Source: Methanobacterium_D sp040373355
Lineage (GTDB): Archaea; Methanobacteriota; Methanobacteria; Methanobacteriales; Methanobacteriaceae
Length of the DNA stretch: 64,000 nt
Direction of reading: 5' to 3'
Assembly (NCBI RefSeq): GCF_047495555.1
Contig: NZ_CP166866.1
Coordinates: 2,166,001 to 2,230,000, forward strand
Positions 7,739-15,286 of the stretch are shown here, in pieces. The position numbers were made by a program, and so were the translations under genes. Position 1 is the first letter of the stretch, and every line of letters starts with the position of its first letter. The notes beneath the pieces were generated by a model. The model worked only from the letters and a program-made list of their open reading frames with translations, searched no databases and had not been told where the DNA came from.

Positions 7739-8176
7739 TTATAAAATTACTGTTTCCCCGCCTGCTTCTTCTATTTTTTGAACTGCTGAACCGGAAAACA
7801 TAGGTGATTTTATAATTAAAGGTTTATTGAGTTTACCTTTACCTAAAACTTTATTGTAACCTAAATCTGTTACATCAATTTCAATTATATCATCCTTTTT
7901 TTGAGCAAGTCCCTGCTGAACAAACTCTTCAGATTTTTCATCAAGGTAATCTAAGTTAACTGGGTTAAACTTAGTAATGCTTCTTTGTGGTCTTTTAAAT
8001 CCGTATTTTCCAAAGTGTTTTGGATCGTATTTAACAGTCCATGTCCACTTACTTTTGTGAAGACCCGCGTTTCCTCTTCCACCTCTGTGTCCTGCTCCTC
8101 TTCGTTTTTTAGAGCTTCCACCACCGATGGTTCTTGAACCCCTTAGTTTCCTTATCTTTCGTGTTCTTCTTATCAT
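7739..8176 (-). CDS. rpl15: 50S ribosomal protein L15
   Basis: This 145-residue protein is archaeal L15 (uL15), a late-assembling large-subunit protein. The N-terminus is rich in Arg/Gly (RKLRGSRTIGGGSSKKRRGA), the extended tail that threads into rRNA. The C-terminal globular part contains NKPLIIKSPMFSGSAVQKIE. It lies between rpl30 and secY as in most archaea. Confidence 0.96.
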   Translation of the reverse strand: MIRRTRKIRKLRGSRTIGGGSSKKRRGAGHRGGRGNAGLHKSKWTWTVKYDPKHFGKYGFKRPQRSITKFNPVNLDYLDEKSEEFVQQGLAQKKDDIIEIDVTDLGYNKVLGKGKLNKPLIIKSPMFSGSAVQKIEEAGGETVIL

Positions 8177-8199
8177 GATAATACACCTCTAAAAAAAGG

Positions 8200-8658
8200 T
8201 TAGATCATCTTTTTGATGAGATCCCCTATTTTATCTCCTCTGTAGCCTAAGCTTCCAGATTCTATAAATGTCTTTTTAATATCTTCGTATCCTTTTCGTG
8301 GTGGGTGTAGTCTGAATACTGGTTTAATTCCGCTATCTTCTAATTTAGCGCCAGAATCTACTACTGCCTTTGAAAGTTCTTCTACTGATGAAAAGTCTGT
8401 ATTTTCTTTGAGGTATTCTTCAGTAACTTTATCGTTACCTGGTAATCTTCCTCTTTTAGATACAAGTGCTGCAACTGTGTCAGCATCAACTTCTCCCCAT
8501 GTTATGTAATCTTTAGCTTTTTGAAGCATTCCTTTATAACTTGGGTTCTCTTCGATTAAAACTGCATGGTTAATTCTGGTAAGTTTTAACATGTCAAGGG
8601 TATCAGCAATTTCTTTTTTGATCCCTGTTCTACCTCTAACTCTGATTGCTGCAATCAT
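8200..8658 (-). CDS. rpl30: 50S ribosomal protein L30
   Basis: This 152-residue protein is archaeal L30 (uL30, equivalent to eukaryotic L7), longer than the bacterial form of about 60 residues. The core IRVRGRTGIKKEIADTLDML at the N-terminus and FRLHPPRKGYEDIKKTF near residue 115 fit the family. It follows rps5 by 12 nt and precedes rpl15 by 23 nt. Confidence 0.95.
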   Translation of the reverse strand: MIAAIRVRGRTGIKKEIADTLDMLKLTRINHAVLIEENPSYKGMLQKAKDYITWGEVDADTVAALVSKRGRLPGNDKVTEEYLKENTDFSSVEELSKAVVDSGAKLEDSGIKPVFRLHPPRKGYEDIKKTFIESGSLGYRGDKIGDLIKKMI

Positions 8659-8670
8659 GCTATCACCCGA

Positions 8671-9309
8671 TTATACTACTCCAAGATTTTTAAGGTCGGA
8701 TTTTGTTGCTTTAACTTTACTAAGGTTCTTTAAAGCATCAAATACTGCACTTGCAAAATTAATTGTTGTCTGTGTTTGTCCCATTGTTTGAGACCATACA
8801 TCGTCAATTCCAGCAAGTCTGAGTATAGTTTTTCCAACATCTCCTATTGCTAAGCCGACTCCACCAGGTGCTGGTATTAAAGTAACCCTTACACTTCCGC
8901 TTTTACCGGAAATCTTGAAAGGTACTGTGTGTTCTCTTCCACAGACACATCCCCAGTCACCGCATCCTCTTCTAACTTTAATTATGTTATATTTAGCGTC
9001 GTCAACAGCTTTTCTTATTGCAGGACCTACTTCTTTAGCTTTTCCCTGTCCAAGTCCTACATATCCATTTTTGTTTCCAACTGAAACAATTACTCTAAAG
9101 TTAACTTTTCTACCAGACTTGTGCATTCTCTGAACGAGGTTTACGTCCATTACTTCTTCTTCTAAGTCAGGCAATAAAGCATCAACTATTTCCAGTTCCA
9201 TGATTGGAAGACCTTTTTCCAGTATTTCATCAATGTCAGTTATGGTGCCTTCCTTAACCATGTGTCCCAGATTGGTTTTAGGTTCCCATTCTTCCTTATT
9301 AAAATTCAT
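8671..9309 (-). CDS. rps5: 30S ribosomal protein S5
   Basis: This 212-residue archaeal S5 (uS5) helps control decoding accuracy in the small subunit. The double-stranded-RNA-binding-like domain contains FRVIVSVGNKNGYVGLGQGK, and the second domain contains RVTLIPAPGGVGLAIGDVG. CGDWGCVCG in the centre is a Cys-rich stretch seen in archaeal and eukaryotic S5. Its ATG overlaps the rpl18 stop as ATGA, implying coupled translation. Confidence 0.97.
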   Translation of the reverse strand: MNFNKEEWEPKTNLGHMVKEGTITDIDEILEKGLPIMELEIVDALLPDLEEEVMDVNLVQRMHKSGRKVNFRVIVSVGNKNGYVGLGQGKAKEVGPAIRKAVDDAKYNIIKVRRGCGDWGCVCGREHTVPFKISGKSGSVRVTLIPAPGGVGLAIGDVGKTILRLAGIDDVWSQTMGQTQTTINFASAVFDALKNLSKVKATKSDLKNLGVV

Positions 9310-9890
9310 CCTGATACCTCATCATCTATTTTTTGTTTGATTTTCTCAAAATGGTCTGGGAGATCTTTTGGAGACAATCCATTTTTTAGGTATACTCCAA
9401 ACTTCTGCTTTATCTCATCTTCACTTAATGATTCAGCATACTGTGCTACATGTTCCCCTCTTATTCTCTCATCCTGAGGTAAAATTGATTCACCATGAGG
9501 GACATTAAGACCGGAATCTACAGCTCCTTTTAATACTGCAAAGATTTTGGTACCTTTAGTTGGTGACTTTAAACCAATGTCTAAAACAGCTTCTTCAACA
9601 TTTTCAATTTGTGCTTTTTTACCACACAAGAATCCTGTGAGGTATGCTGCAGAAATGTTTTTTGTTGATCCGAGCCATCCCATTTTTTTAAGTTCGTTAG
9701 AATGTGCTGAAATAACGGTTTCATCCCCTTCAGGAGCAACTTTAATTATTTGAGCAATTACATGATTGTTAGTTAATCTTACGACCATTCTTGCCTTATC
9801 TAATTCTATGAGTTTTATTCTAGCTCCATAGTTGGTTTTACCTTCATTTCTTCTTTTAAATGCCACTTTGTATCTTGATCCGTGTGCCAA
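9306..9890 (-). CDS. rpl18: 50S ribosomal protein L18
   Basis: This 194-residue protein is archaeal L18 (uL18, eukaryotic L5 type), which binds 5S rRNA in the central protuberance. It begins MAHGSRYKVAFKRRNEGKTN with a TTG start codon, supported by GGAGGAATTTAA just upstream. The remaining sequence, including LTNNHVIAQIIKVAPEGDET, fits the family. It overlaps rps5 by 4 nt. Confidence 0.96.
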   Translation of the reverse strand: MAHGSRYKVAFKRRNEGKTNYGARIKLIELDKARMVVRLTNNHVIAQIIKVAPEGDETVISAHSNELKKMGWLGSTKNISAAYLTGFLCGKKAQIENVEEAVLDIGLKSPTKGTKIFAVLKGAVDSGLNVPHGESILPQDERIRGEHVAQYAESLSEDEIKQKFGVYLKNGLSPKDLPDHFEKIKQKIDDEVSG

Positions 9891-9906
9891 TTAAATTCCT
9901 CCTTAT

Positions 9907-10353
9907 CTACCTGAGCAGGCCATGATCCCTTGCGTAGGTCTTCATGTAGGATTTGCTTCTGAAAGCGCCACCTTTTGCCATTTTATAGAGCTTTCTGTAG
10001 GTAGTTTTGTTTATTTCCCTGTTTTCTCTCATATCTTTAAGATCGGTTCTTAAAGCTCTTATGGTAGTCATCCATTTTTCTTTTTTAGGATTTTTAGCTC
10101 CTTTAGCTCCTTTAGTACTACCGTGACCTTTTCTTCGTCCTTTCTTTTTTTGTGCAGCTATTTTCTTTGATCTGTAACTGCTTATACCAGTCTGAGGTTT
10201 AGCTCTTATGGCTTTATTGTCTATTAATTGTTTTACATTTTCCCGAGTTATGGCTCTTGATACTTCTTCTGTTCTTTCAGGATCTATCCATACCCTGTTT
10301 TCCCCGACTTTGAGTATATCCGCAGCCAATCTCTTTTGAGTAGTAAGATTCAT
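9907..10353 (-). CDS. rpl19e: 50S ribosomal protein L19e
   Basis: This 148-residue basic protein is L19e (eL19), a large-subunit protein that forms intersubunit bridges. MNLTTQKRLAADILKVGENR is the characteristic N-terminus, and a lysine/arginine-rich centre (KKKGRRKGHGSTKG) follows. A GGAGGTTT ribosome binding site precedes the ATG. Unusually for this operon, 224 nt separate it from rpl32e; that gap holds hairpins and a perfect tandem duplication with TATA-like sequence, suggesting an internal promoter or processing site. Confidence 0.96.
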   Translation of the reverse strand: MNLTTQKRLAADILKVGENRVWIDPERTEEVSRAITRENVKQLIDNKAIRAKPQTGISSYRSKKIAAQKKKGRRKGHGSTKGAKGAKNPKKEKWMTTIRALRTDLKDMRENREINKTTYRKLYKMAKGGAFRSKSYMKTYARDHGLLR

Positions 10354-10402
10354 TAAGAAACCTCCGTTTCAACAGACTAATCTTCGATTTTTACCACAAA
10401 CA

Positions 10403-10438
10403 TTATCAATACAATATATTTTATCAATACAATATATT
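10403..10438 (-). repeat. Perfect 18-bp tandem duplication upstream of rpl19e
   Basis: The unit TTATCAATACAATATATT occurs twice head to tail with no mismatch (10403-10420 and 10421-10438). On the coding strand each copy supplies an AATATATTG stretch resembling an archaeal TATA box, 60-80 nt before the rpl19e start. A duplicated internal promoter is one explanation; a recent slippage duplication without function is another. Confidence 0.85.
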
Positions 10439-10460
10439 TTAAATATTCATCATGTTTGAT

Positions 10461-10580
10461 GGCTTTTTTCGAAAAAAAGCCAGTTTTCAAAACTCTTTTC
10501 GAGTTAAATAATTTAATGATTTTTGCAAATGCAAAATGTCAGTTAAATACTGACTTTAAGTACCCTGCATTGAGTACTTA
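10461..10580. repeat. Chain of hairpins between rpl32e and rpl19e
   Basis: Five inverted repeats follow each other in 120 nt: 10461-10481 (9-bp stem GGCTTTTTT, about 3-nt loop), 10491-10505 (5 bp), 10521-10536 (6 bp, AAAT loop), 10538-10554 (6 bp, GTCAGT/ACTGAC) and 10557-10580 (7 bp, TAAGTAC/GTACTTA). The last one overlaps the rpl32e stop codon. The style matches the arrays before rps13 and rpl7ae, but I see no long shared sequence. Confidence 0.75.
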
Positions 10581-10913
10581 AATTCCCTTATTTAGAATTT
10601 TGATCCCTAATTCTTTTGCTCTTCCAAGCATTATTTCTTTTTTCCTTTTTCCAACAGTAGCACTTATTCTACCTGCTTCTGTGGTGGGATCAAGGTTTTC
10701 AAGTTCTTGGACATTGCAAACAAGTACATCCCTGTATCCTGAAGGGTGTAATCCTTTTGTTGCTTTTGGAGATCCGTAACCGACTGAAGGCATTGCTGGT
10801 TTTCCTTTTTCGTATCTTCGGGTTTTACTGGTCTTTCCTCTTGCCTTTCTCCATTTTTCCCCAAGTTTCTTGTATCTAAACCATTCCTGTCTTTTGAAAT
10901 TTGGTTTTTTCAT
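10578..10913 (-). CDS. rpl32e: 50S ribosomal protein L32e
   Basis: This 111-residue basic protein is L32e (eL32), a large-subunit protein. FKRQEWFRYKKLGEKWRKAR and GKTSKTRR, followed by GYGSPKATKGLHPSGY, are diagnostic. It is a little shorter than many archaeal homologues because the N-terminus is short. It lies 13 nt after rpl6. Its stop codon is inside a 7-bp inverted repeat, so a structure may form immediately at the end of translation. Confidence 0.95.
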   Translation of the reverse strand: MKKPNFKRQEWFRYKKLGEKWRKARGKTSKTRRYEKGKPAMPSVGYGSPKATKGLHPSGYRDVLVCNVQELENLDPTTEAGRISATVGKRKKEIMLGRAKELGIKILNKGI

Positions 10914-10926
10914 TATTTCACCGCCG

Positions 10927-11460
10927 TTATTCCCGACTTACAAGGTATATTCCATCCTGGAAAACCCTTGGATCTCTTCCCTTTATCTTGGTGGCCTGTT
11001 CAAGGTTAGCCATTGTTTGTCCGACATCTTCCTTGTTTACACCAGTGACCACTACTTCATCGCCTTTAATCTGAACTTTAGCGCTTCCTACAATTTTCGC
11101 TGTACGAGGATATCTTTCACCAAGGAAGTTTTCTATGGTGACTTTGTCCCCACTAGCTTTTACAGTCATAGGGAAGTGAGCGTATACTATTTTCATGTTG
11201 TAAGTAAATCCATCTGTTAATCCAGTCATCATATTAGTGATGTGGGATTTGATAGTTCCAAGCATTGCTTTATCTTTCTTTTTAGGAAAATTAACTTCTA
11301 ATACTACATTTTTATCTTCCTGTTTTATAGAAATGCCTGAATAATTAAACTTCCTTGAGAGTTCTCCTTTTGATCCTTTTATGGTTATGCCACCATCAAT
11401 AGTGACAGTTATACCTTCAGGAATCGGTATTTCCTCTCTTAGGACTACTGCTTCAACCAT
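10927..11460 (-). CDS. rpl6: 50S ribosomal protein L6
   Basis: This 177-residue protein is L6 (uL6), located near the factor-binding site of the large subunit. It consists of two related L6 domains; the first contains VTIDGGITIKGSKGELSRKF and the second contains GERYPRTAKIVGSAKVQIKG. The spacing of 14 nt to rps8 and 13 nt to rpl32e is typical of the spc-type operon. Confidence 0.96.
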   Translation of the reverse strand: MVEAVVLREEIPIPEGITVTIDGGITIKGSKGELSRKFNYSGISIKQEDKNVVLEVNFPKKKDKAMLGTIKSHITNMMTGLTDGFTYNMKIVYAHFPMTVKASGDKVTIENFLGERYPRTAKIVGSAKVQIKGDEVVVTGVNKEDVGQTMANLEQATKIKGRDPRVFQDGIYLVSRE

Positions 11461-11474
11461 TGTATCACCTTAAT

Positions 11475-11864
11475 TTAATACATGTATGCTAGAAGCCTGC
11501 CGCCGATTCCCTTATCTTTTGCTTCTTTGTGAGTCATGATTCCTTCTGGTGTGGTTAATATCATGATTCCGAAGTTTTTAGATGGCAGGTACCTCTTTTC
11601 GAATTTTTCAAATTCATCTTTCTTTACTGCGTGTCTTGGCTTTATAACACCGCATTTGTTGATATTTCCTTCAAGTTCTACTATGAACTGTCCAGCTTTG
11701 TTGTCATCGATAAATTCAAATTCACCGATGTATCCTTCCTTTTGCATTGTTCTTAAAACGCGACCAATCATTTTGGATGCTGGTGAAATTTTACATCTTT
11801 TATTTCCCTGCAATTCATTGTTTCTCATGTTGGTTAACGCGTTTGCTAGAGGATCCATAAGCAC
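11475..11864 (-). CDS. rps8: 30S ribosomal protein S8
   Basis: This S8 (uS8) protein binds the central domain of 16S rRNA. DPLANALTNMRNNELQGNKR and FGIMILTTPEGIMTHKEAKD identify it. The start is uncertain: a GTG at 11864 lies 6 nt after GGTG and gives 129 residues. An ATG at 11858 gives 127 residues but stands 12 nt from the same Shine-Dalgarno element. I favour the GTG on spacing. Confidence 0.94.
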   Translation of the reverse strand: MLMDPLANALTNMRNNELQGNKRCKISPASKMIGRVLRTMQKEGYIGEFEFIDDNKAGQFIVELEGNINKCGVIKPRHAVKKDEFEKFEKRYLPSKNFGIMILTTPEGIMTHKEAKDKGIGGRLLAYMY

Positions 11865-11876
11865 GAATAACACCCC

Positions 11877-12020
11877 TTAATTGTATTTTCTAAATCCTAT
11901 TTTGTGTGCGAGTTCTCTGAAACATTGTCTGCATAAATTAAGCCCGTATCTTCTAACTAATGCAGAGTGATCGCCGCATCTTCTACATTCTCTTGATGCT
12001 TTTCCGTATTTTCTTGGCAA
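11877..12020 (-). CDS. rps14: 30S ribosomal protein S14 (zinc-binding, archaeal)
   Basis: A 47-residue S14 (uS14) gene fits exactly between rpl5 and rps8. The protein reads PRKYGKASRECRRCGDH from residue 2 and ends with IGFRKYN. Four cysteines (12, 15, 30, 33) form a zinc knuckle, the C+ type usual in archaea. The start is a TTG preceded by GGTGAT with very short spacing, and no upstream ATG is in frame. The stop is 12 nt before rps8. Confidence 0.93.
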   Translation of the reverse strand: MPRKYGKASRECRRCGDHSALVRRYGLNLCRQCFRELAHKIGFRKYN

Positions 12021-12028
12021 TATATCAC

Positions 12029-12535
12029 CTATTTTATCTTAACCTGGAATTTTTCCTTCATGTACTCCATTGTTTCTTCTGGAGTTACCATGTGTTTAAC
12101 AGGAATTTTTTTCCTTTGGATTTTCCTTCTTTTTATCCTGTAACCTGGTTTTTCAAATGTAACAGAAATATTCATACCAAATATACCAATATCTGGGTCG
12201 TAACGCATTCCTGGAATGTCAATGTGTTCGTTTATCCCAAATGAAACGTTTCCCTGAGAATCAAACTGTCTTGTTTTTAGCCTGTTTTCAATACCATCAA
12301 GTATCATTTTAATGGCATTGTTAGCTTTTTCTCCCCTTAATGTAACTTTACATGCTATAGGTTGACCTTTTCTTATACCGAACTCAGGATTAGTTACTTT
12401 AGAATAAGTACGAACTGGTTGCTGGCCGGTTATACTTTCAATTAATTTTTCAGCTCTTGAAAGTCTTTCTCCAGCGTCACCAACACCTATATTAATTGTT
12501 GCTTTAGCGATTTTAACTTCTTCCATAGGGTTCAT
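12029..12535 (-). CDS. rpl5: 50S ribosomal protein L5
   Basis: This 168-residue protein is archaeal L5 (uL5, eukaryotic L11), which binds 5S rRNA and contacts P-site tRNA. KATINIGVGDAGERLSRAEK and GNVSFGINEHIDIPGMRYD are characteristic. It begins 2 nt after rps4e and ends 8 nt before rps14. MNPMEEVK offers two possible ATGs close together; I took the first. Confidence 0.96.
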   Translation of the reverse strand: MNPMEEVKIAKATINIGVGDAGERLSRAEKLIESITGQQPVRTYSKVTNPEFGIRKGQPIACKVTLRGEKANNAIKMILDGIENRLKTRQFDSQGNVSFGINEHIDIPGMRYDPDIGIFGMNISVTFEKPGYRIKRRKIQRKKIPVKHMVTPEETMEYMKEKFQVKIK

Positions 12536-12537
12536 TT

Positions 12538-13266
12538 TTATTTACCTCCTGGAAGTGTAATTGCTGCTTCTTCCTTACCAATTACAAAAACATAGTCTTT
12601 TAAAGTAAGGAATGTCTTTTTATCTTCTGTTTCCATTTCGACAGTATTCGGCATGGATGATTTGGTTATATTAATTTCTTTTATCCTACCTATTTCACCA
12701 ATGTGTTTTCCACCAGTTATAAGACCAATAGTACCGTTTTCAAAGCTTATTACTTCATTGACTTCTTGATCTGGAATTTTGAGAATAACTACATCTCCAG
12801 CTTTATAGTTGCCGTCATCGAGATGGCATCTACCATCATGAAGGTTAAGTTGGTTTTTTCCACCTTTTATAGTGGTTTTGTTAGTAATTTTACAGAGCTT
12901 AAATTCCTTATTTTCTGCTGCGATTGGGTGGAGAATTAATCTACCTTTTTCATCTGGCAGGACTCTGTAAACACTGTCCATTTTTGGTATTTCAATTACA
13001 TCCATAAATCCGACTGGATATTTGTAGTCTTTTCTAGCTCTACCATCAACGAGAATGTCCCCGTTGTTTATAATTCTTTTTGCTTCTCTGGAGTTGTCAG
13101 CAACACCGAGAATATCACGAACTATAAGAAGTAAAGGTAATGATTCTTCGATAGCATGTGGTCCTGCACTTGGTTTTACAGTCCACTTGTTTTCTTTTGG
13201 ATGAATTGGCCAGTGTTTTGGCGCTTTGAAACGCTTGAGATGTTTCCTTGATCCCATTATTGCCAT
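12538..13266 (-). CDS. rps4e: 30S ribosomal protein S4e
   Basis: This 242-residue protein is S4e (eS4), found only in archaea and eukaryotes. HLKRFKAPKHWPIHPKENKW is the N-terminal signature. An S4-like RNA-binding domain (about 40-105: REAKRIINNGDILVDGR) is followed by the central domain and a KOW motif near the C-terminus (ITGGKHIGEIGRIKEI). It lies one base after rpl24 and 2 nt before rpl5. Confidence 0.97.
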   Translation of the reverse strand: MAIMGSRKHLKRFKAPKHWPIHPKENKWTVKPSAGPHAIEESLPLLLIVRDILGVADNSREAKRIINNGDILVDGRARKDYKYPVGFMDVIEIPKMDSVYRVLPDEKGRLILHPIAAENKEFKLCKITNKTTIKGGKNQLNLHDGRCHLDDGNYKAGDVVILKIPDQEVNEVISFENGTIGLITGGKHIGEIGRIKEINITKSSMPNTVEMETEDKKTFLTLKDYVFVIGKEEAAITLPGGK

Positions 13267-13267
13267 A

Positions 13268-13621
13268 TTATCCCTTCCTCTCCATTATGTTGTTTCTTTC
13301 ATCATCATCCATATCAAGTTCTACTATTACGAGATTAGATGGATGGATAGAATGGTAAACCGGATTTCCGTCTGGTTTTTGTACTGAGGCACCTTCAACA
13401 TAGACCCTGTAATTTTTGAGGTCTATCTTTTCCACTTTTCCTTCATGGTCTTTAAAATCGCCTCTCATTACTTGTACGGTATCCCCTTTTCTTACAGGAA
13501 TTGATCTTTTCCCGTGTTGATCTTTGAGCTCTTTACTTAGAGTAACGCTCATTAAGTTATGTCGTACATGTAATGGTGCATTATAAAGAAGTTTCCTCTG
13601 TTTTCTTGGTTGTTTTGACAT
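13268..13621 (-). CDS. rpl24: 50S ribosomal protein L24
   Basis: This 117-residue archaeal L24 (uL24, eukaryotic L26) is an early-assembling large-subunit protein near the exit tunnel. It contains a KOW motif (VMRGDFKDHEGKVEKIDLKN). I chose the ATG giving MSKQPRKQRKLLYNAPLH, which has GGTGATAAA immediately upstream. A longer in-frame start at 13675 would overlap rpl14 and adds residues unlike the family. Confidence 0.96.
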   Translation of the reverse strand: MSKQPRKQRKLLYNAPLHVRHNLMSVTLSKELKDQHGKRSIPVRKGDTVQVMRGDFKDHEGKVEKIDLKNYRVYVEGASVQKPDGNPVYHSIHPSNLVIVELDMDDDERNNIMERKG

Positions 13622-13635
13622 TTTATCACCATTAA

Positions 13636-14034
13636 TTATACTATTGTGCTTGCAGCGCTTCCGATACTTGGCCATCTTTCTGCTGCTTCCTTAGCAACTG
13701 GTCCTCTTATTTCAGAACCTTTTAATGTACCTTCCGGACTTATTATAACTGCTGCGTTATCTTCAAATTTAACCCTTAAGCCATCTGCTCTTCTGTATTC
13801 CTTTTTTTGTCTTACAACTACTGCAGTCATGACTTCTTTTCTCATGTCCACAGTTCCTTTTTTAACAGAAACTATGATCATATCGCCTACACCCGCGGTT
13901 GCAAGTCTTCTTCTTACACCCTTGTATCCTTTAACAGACACAATTTCAACTTCCCTTGCACCTGTATTATCGATACACTGGAGTCTGGCACCTATTGGTA
14001 AAACTCTTGTGACGTTTGAAGTGATAGCTTTCAT
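13636..14034 (-). CDS. rpl14: 50S ribosomal protein L14
   Basis: This 132-residue L14 (uL14) lies at the subunit interface. ARLQCIDNTGAREVEIVSVK and ERWPSIGSAASTIV fit the archaeal and eukaryotic family. The chosen ATG (MKAITSNVTRVLP) is separated from the rps17 stop by one base. Upstream in-frame codons to 14058 would overlap rps17. Confidence 0.96.
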   Translation of the reverse strand: MKAITSNVTRVLPIGARLQCIDNTGAREVEIVSVKGYKGVRRRLATAGVGDMIIVSVKKGTVDMRKEVMTAVVVRQKKEYRRADGLRVKFEDNAAVIISPEGTLKGSEIRGPVAKEAAERWPSIGSAASTIV

Positions 14035-14035
14035 C

Positions 14036-14356
14036 TTATTTGTCTCCTTTAACTTCAATTAGCACAAACTGTTTTGTTTTACTTAAAGGTCTGCATTCTG
14101 CAATTTTGACTGTATCGCCTATATTTACATCTATGCAGTCAGGTTTATGTGCGGTTATTTTTGATTTTCTTTTCTCATATCTTTCGTATTTTTGTATGAA
14201 TTTGTAAAAACTTCTTTCTACTGTGATAGTCCTTTCTGCTTTGTTGCTTGTAACTATCCCTTCTAATATTTGACCTCTTACTGGAAGAGATCCGTGAAAC
14301 GGACAGTTAGGATCTTCACATTTTTCTTTAGGTTCTTGAACGTCGATACCTACCAT
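14036..14356 (-). CDS. rps17: 30S ribosomal protein S17
   Basis: This 106-residue archaeal S17 (uS17) is a primary 16S rRNA-binding protein with an OB fold. The N-terminal extension contains CEDPNCPFHG, a C-x4-C-x2-H cluster that may be structural. The core contains ILEGIVTSNKAERTITVER and DTVKIAECRPLSKTKQFVLI. It starts 4 nt after the RNase P component gene and ends one base before rpl14. Confidence 0.95.
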   Translation of the reverse strand: MVGIDVQEPKEKCEDPNCPFHGSLPVRGQILEGIVTSNKAERTITVERSFYKFIQKYERYEKRKSKITAHKPDCIDVNIGDTVKIAECRPLSKTKQFVLIEVKGDK

Positions 14357-14360
14357 GTTA

Positions 14361-14645
14361 TCACCAATATTTCCTGAATTTCTTTTTTATCCTATCTTCA
14401 GGGCGAGCAATTATAATCCTACCCTCGATTTCGATTATAGTGCCGTCAGGCAAATAAAAATGAAAAGTTGCAGTTCCCTTAGGAACTCGTTTTTCTGTTT
14501 TATCCACTTGCTCTATGAGGAGAGTGTTCTTTGTTTCATCAACAACTTTTCCCTCAATTCCAACGAATCCTTCATGAGTACTTTTTACAACCTTAACTGG
14601 AAGCCCAATAAGCTCATGAAAGAATATATTCTTTGGAGTTATCAT
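14361..14645 (-). CDS. rnp1: Ribonuclease P protein component 1 (Rpp29/Pop4)
   Basis: This 94-residue protein is archaeal Rpp29, one of the protein subunits of the RNase P ribonucleoprotein that matures tRNA 5' ends. The Sm-like core is visible in FHELIGLPVKVVKSTHEGFV and TFHFYLPDGTIIEIEGRIII. It sits 4 nt before rps17, its usual place in archaeal ribosomal operons, and 96 nt after aIF1. Confidence 0.92.
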   Translation of the reverse strand: MITPKNIFFHELIGLPVKVVKSTHEGFVGIEGKVVDETKNTLLIEQVDKTEKRVPKGTATFHFYLPDGTIIEIEGRIIIARPEDRIKKKFRKYW

Positions 14646-14741
14646 CTTTTTATCGTTAGAAAGTCTTGTCTAACTTGTTTATGCCGCCCAATACTTTGGA
14701 CTCGAATTCACAGAATTTATAACGATTTTTAAATTCCCGAA

Positions 14742-15047
14742 TTATCTTATTTCAATTGTATCTGAAGAAAAGCCCATATTGGCCAGAACTTGTTTGACCC
14801 TTCGTTTATGGTCCCCTTGAAGTTCAATCTGACCCTTTTTAGCAGTCCCTCCACAGGCGCATTTTGCCTTGAGTTCTTTTGTAAGTTCTCTTATGTCAAT
14901 ATCGTGCTCATCTATACCTTCTACAATGGTCATAAGCTTTCCGAATCGTCTTCTTACTGTGTATACTTTAACTTTCTGTATTTCTCGAGCTATTTCCTCA
15001 CAGACGCAAAGTTCTTCTGGAAGACCACATATCTCACAGACTTTCAT
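14742..15047 (-). CDS. Translation initiation factor aIF1 (SUI1)
   Basis: This 101-residue SUI1-family protein promotes start-codon selection on the small subunit. The SUI1 core covers about residues 25-98 (GKLMTIVEGIDEHDIDIREL, CACGGTAKKGQIELQGDHK). The N-terminus, CEICGLPEELCVC, has four cysteines arranged C-x2-C-x6-C-x1-C and could bind zinc. It starts 5 nt after rpl29, as in related methanogens. Confidence 0.94.
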   Translation of the reverse strand: MKVCEICGLPEELCVCEEIAREIQKVKVYTVRRRFGKLMTIVEGIDEHDIDIRELTKELKAKCACGGTAKKGQIELQGDHKRRVKQVLANMGFSSDTIEIR

Positions 15048-15052
15048 CTATT

Positions 15053-15259
15053 TTACTTCTCCCTCTGTTTTTCGTTCATAATGGTAAGGACACGTGCAAT
15101 TGTTCTTTTAAGTTCCTTAATTTGTCCAGGATTTTCATAAACTCCTGCTGCAGAACTTTTTGAAATATTTTTGGCGTGTTCTGCCTTAAGTTCATCCAGC
15201 TTTTTCTGGATGTCCTCAATTTCCATTTCACGTATTTCTTTGCTCCTTAATATTACCAT
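15053..15259 (-). CDS. rpl29: 50S ribosomal protein L29
   Basis: This 68-residue helical protein is L29 (uL29), located at the polypeptide exit tunnel where SRP and other factors dock. LRSKEIREMEIEDIQKKLDE and the IKELKRTIARVLTIMNEK helix fit the family. It lies between rps3 (27 nt) and aIF1 (5 nt). Confidence 0.95.
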   Translation of the reverse strand: MVILRSKEIREMEIEDIQKKLDELKAEHAKNISKSSAAGVYENPGQIKELKRTIARVLTIMNEKQREK

Positions 15260-15286
15260 GCTATTCCATCCTTTTTATATTTATGC

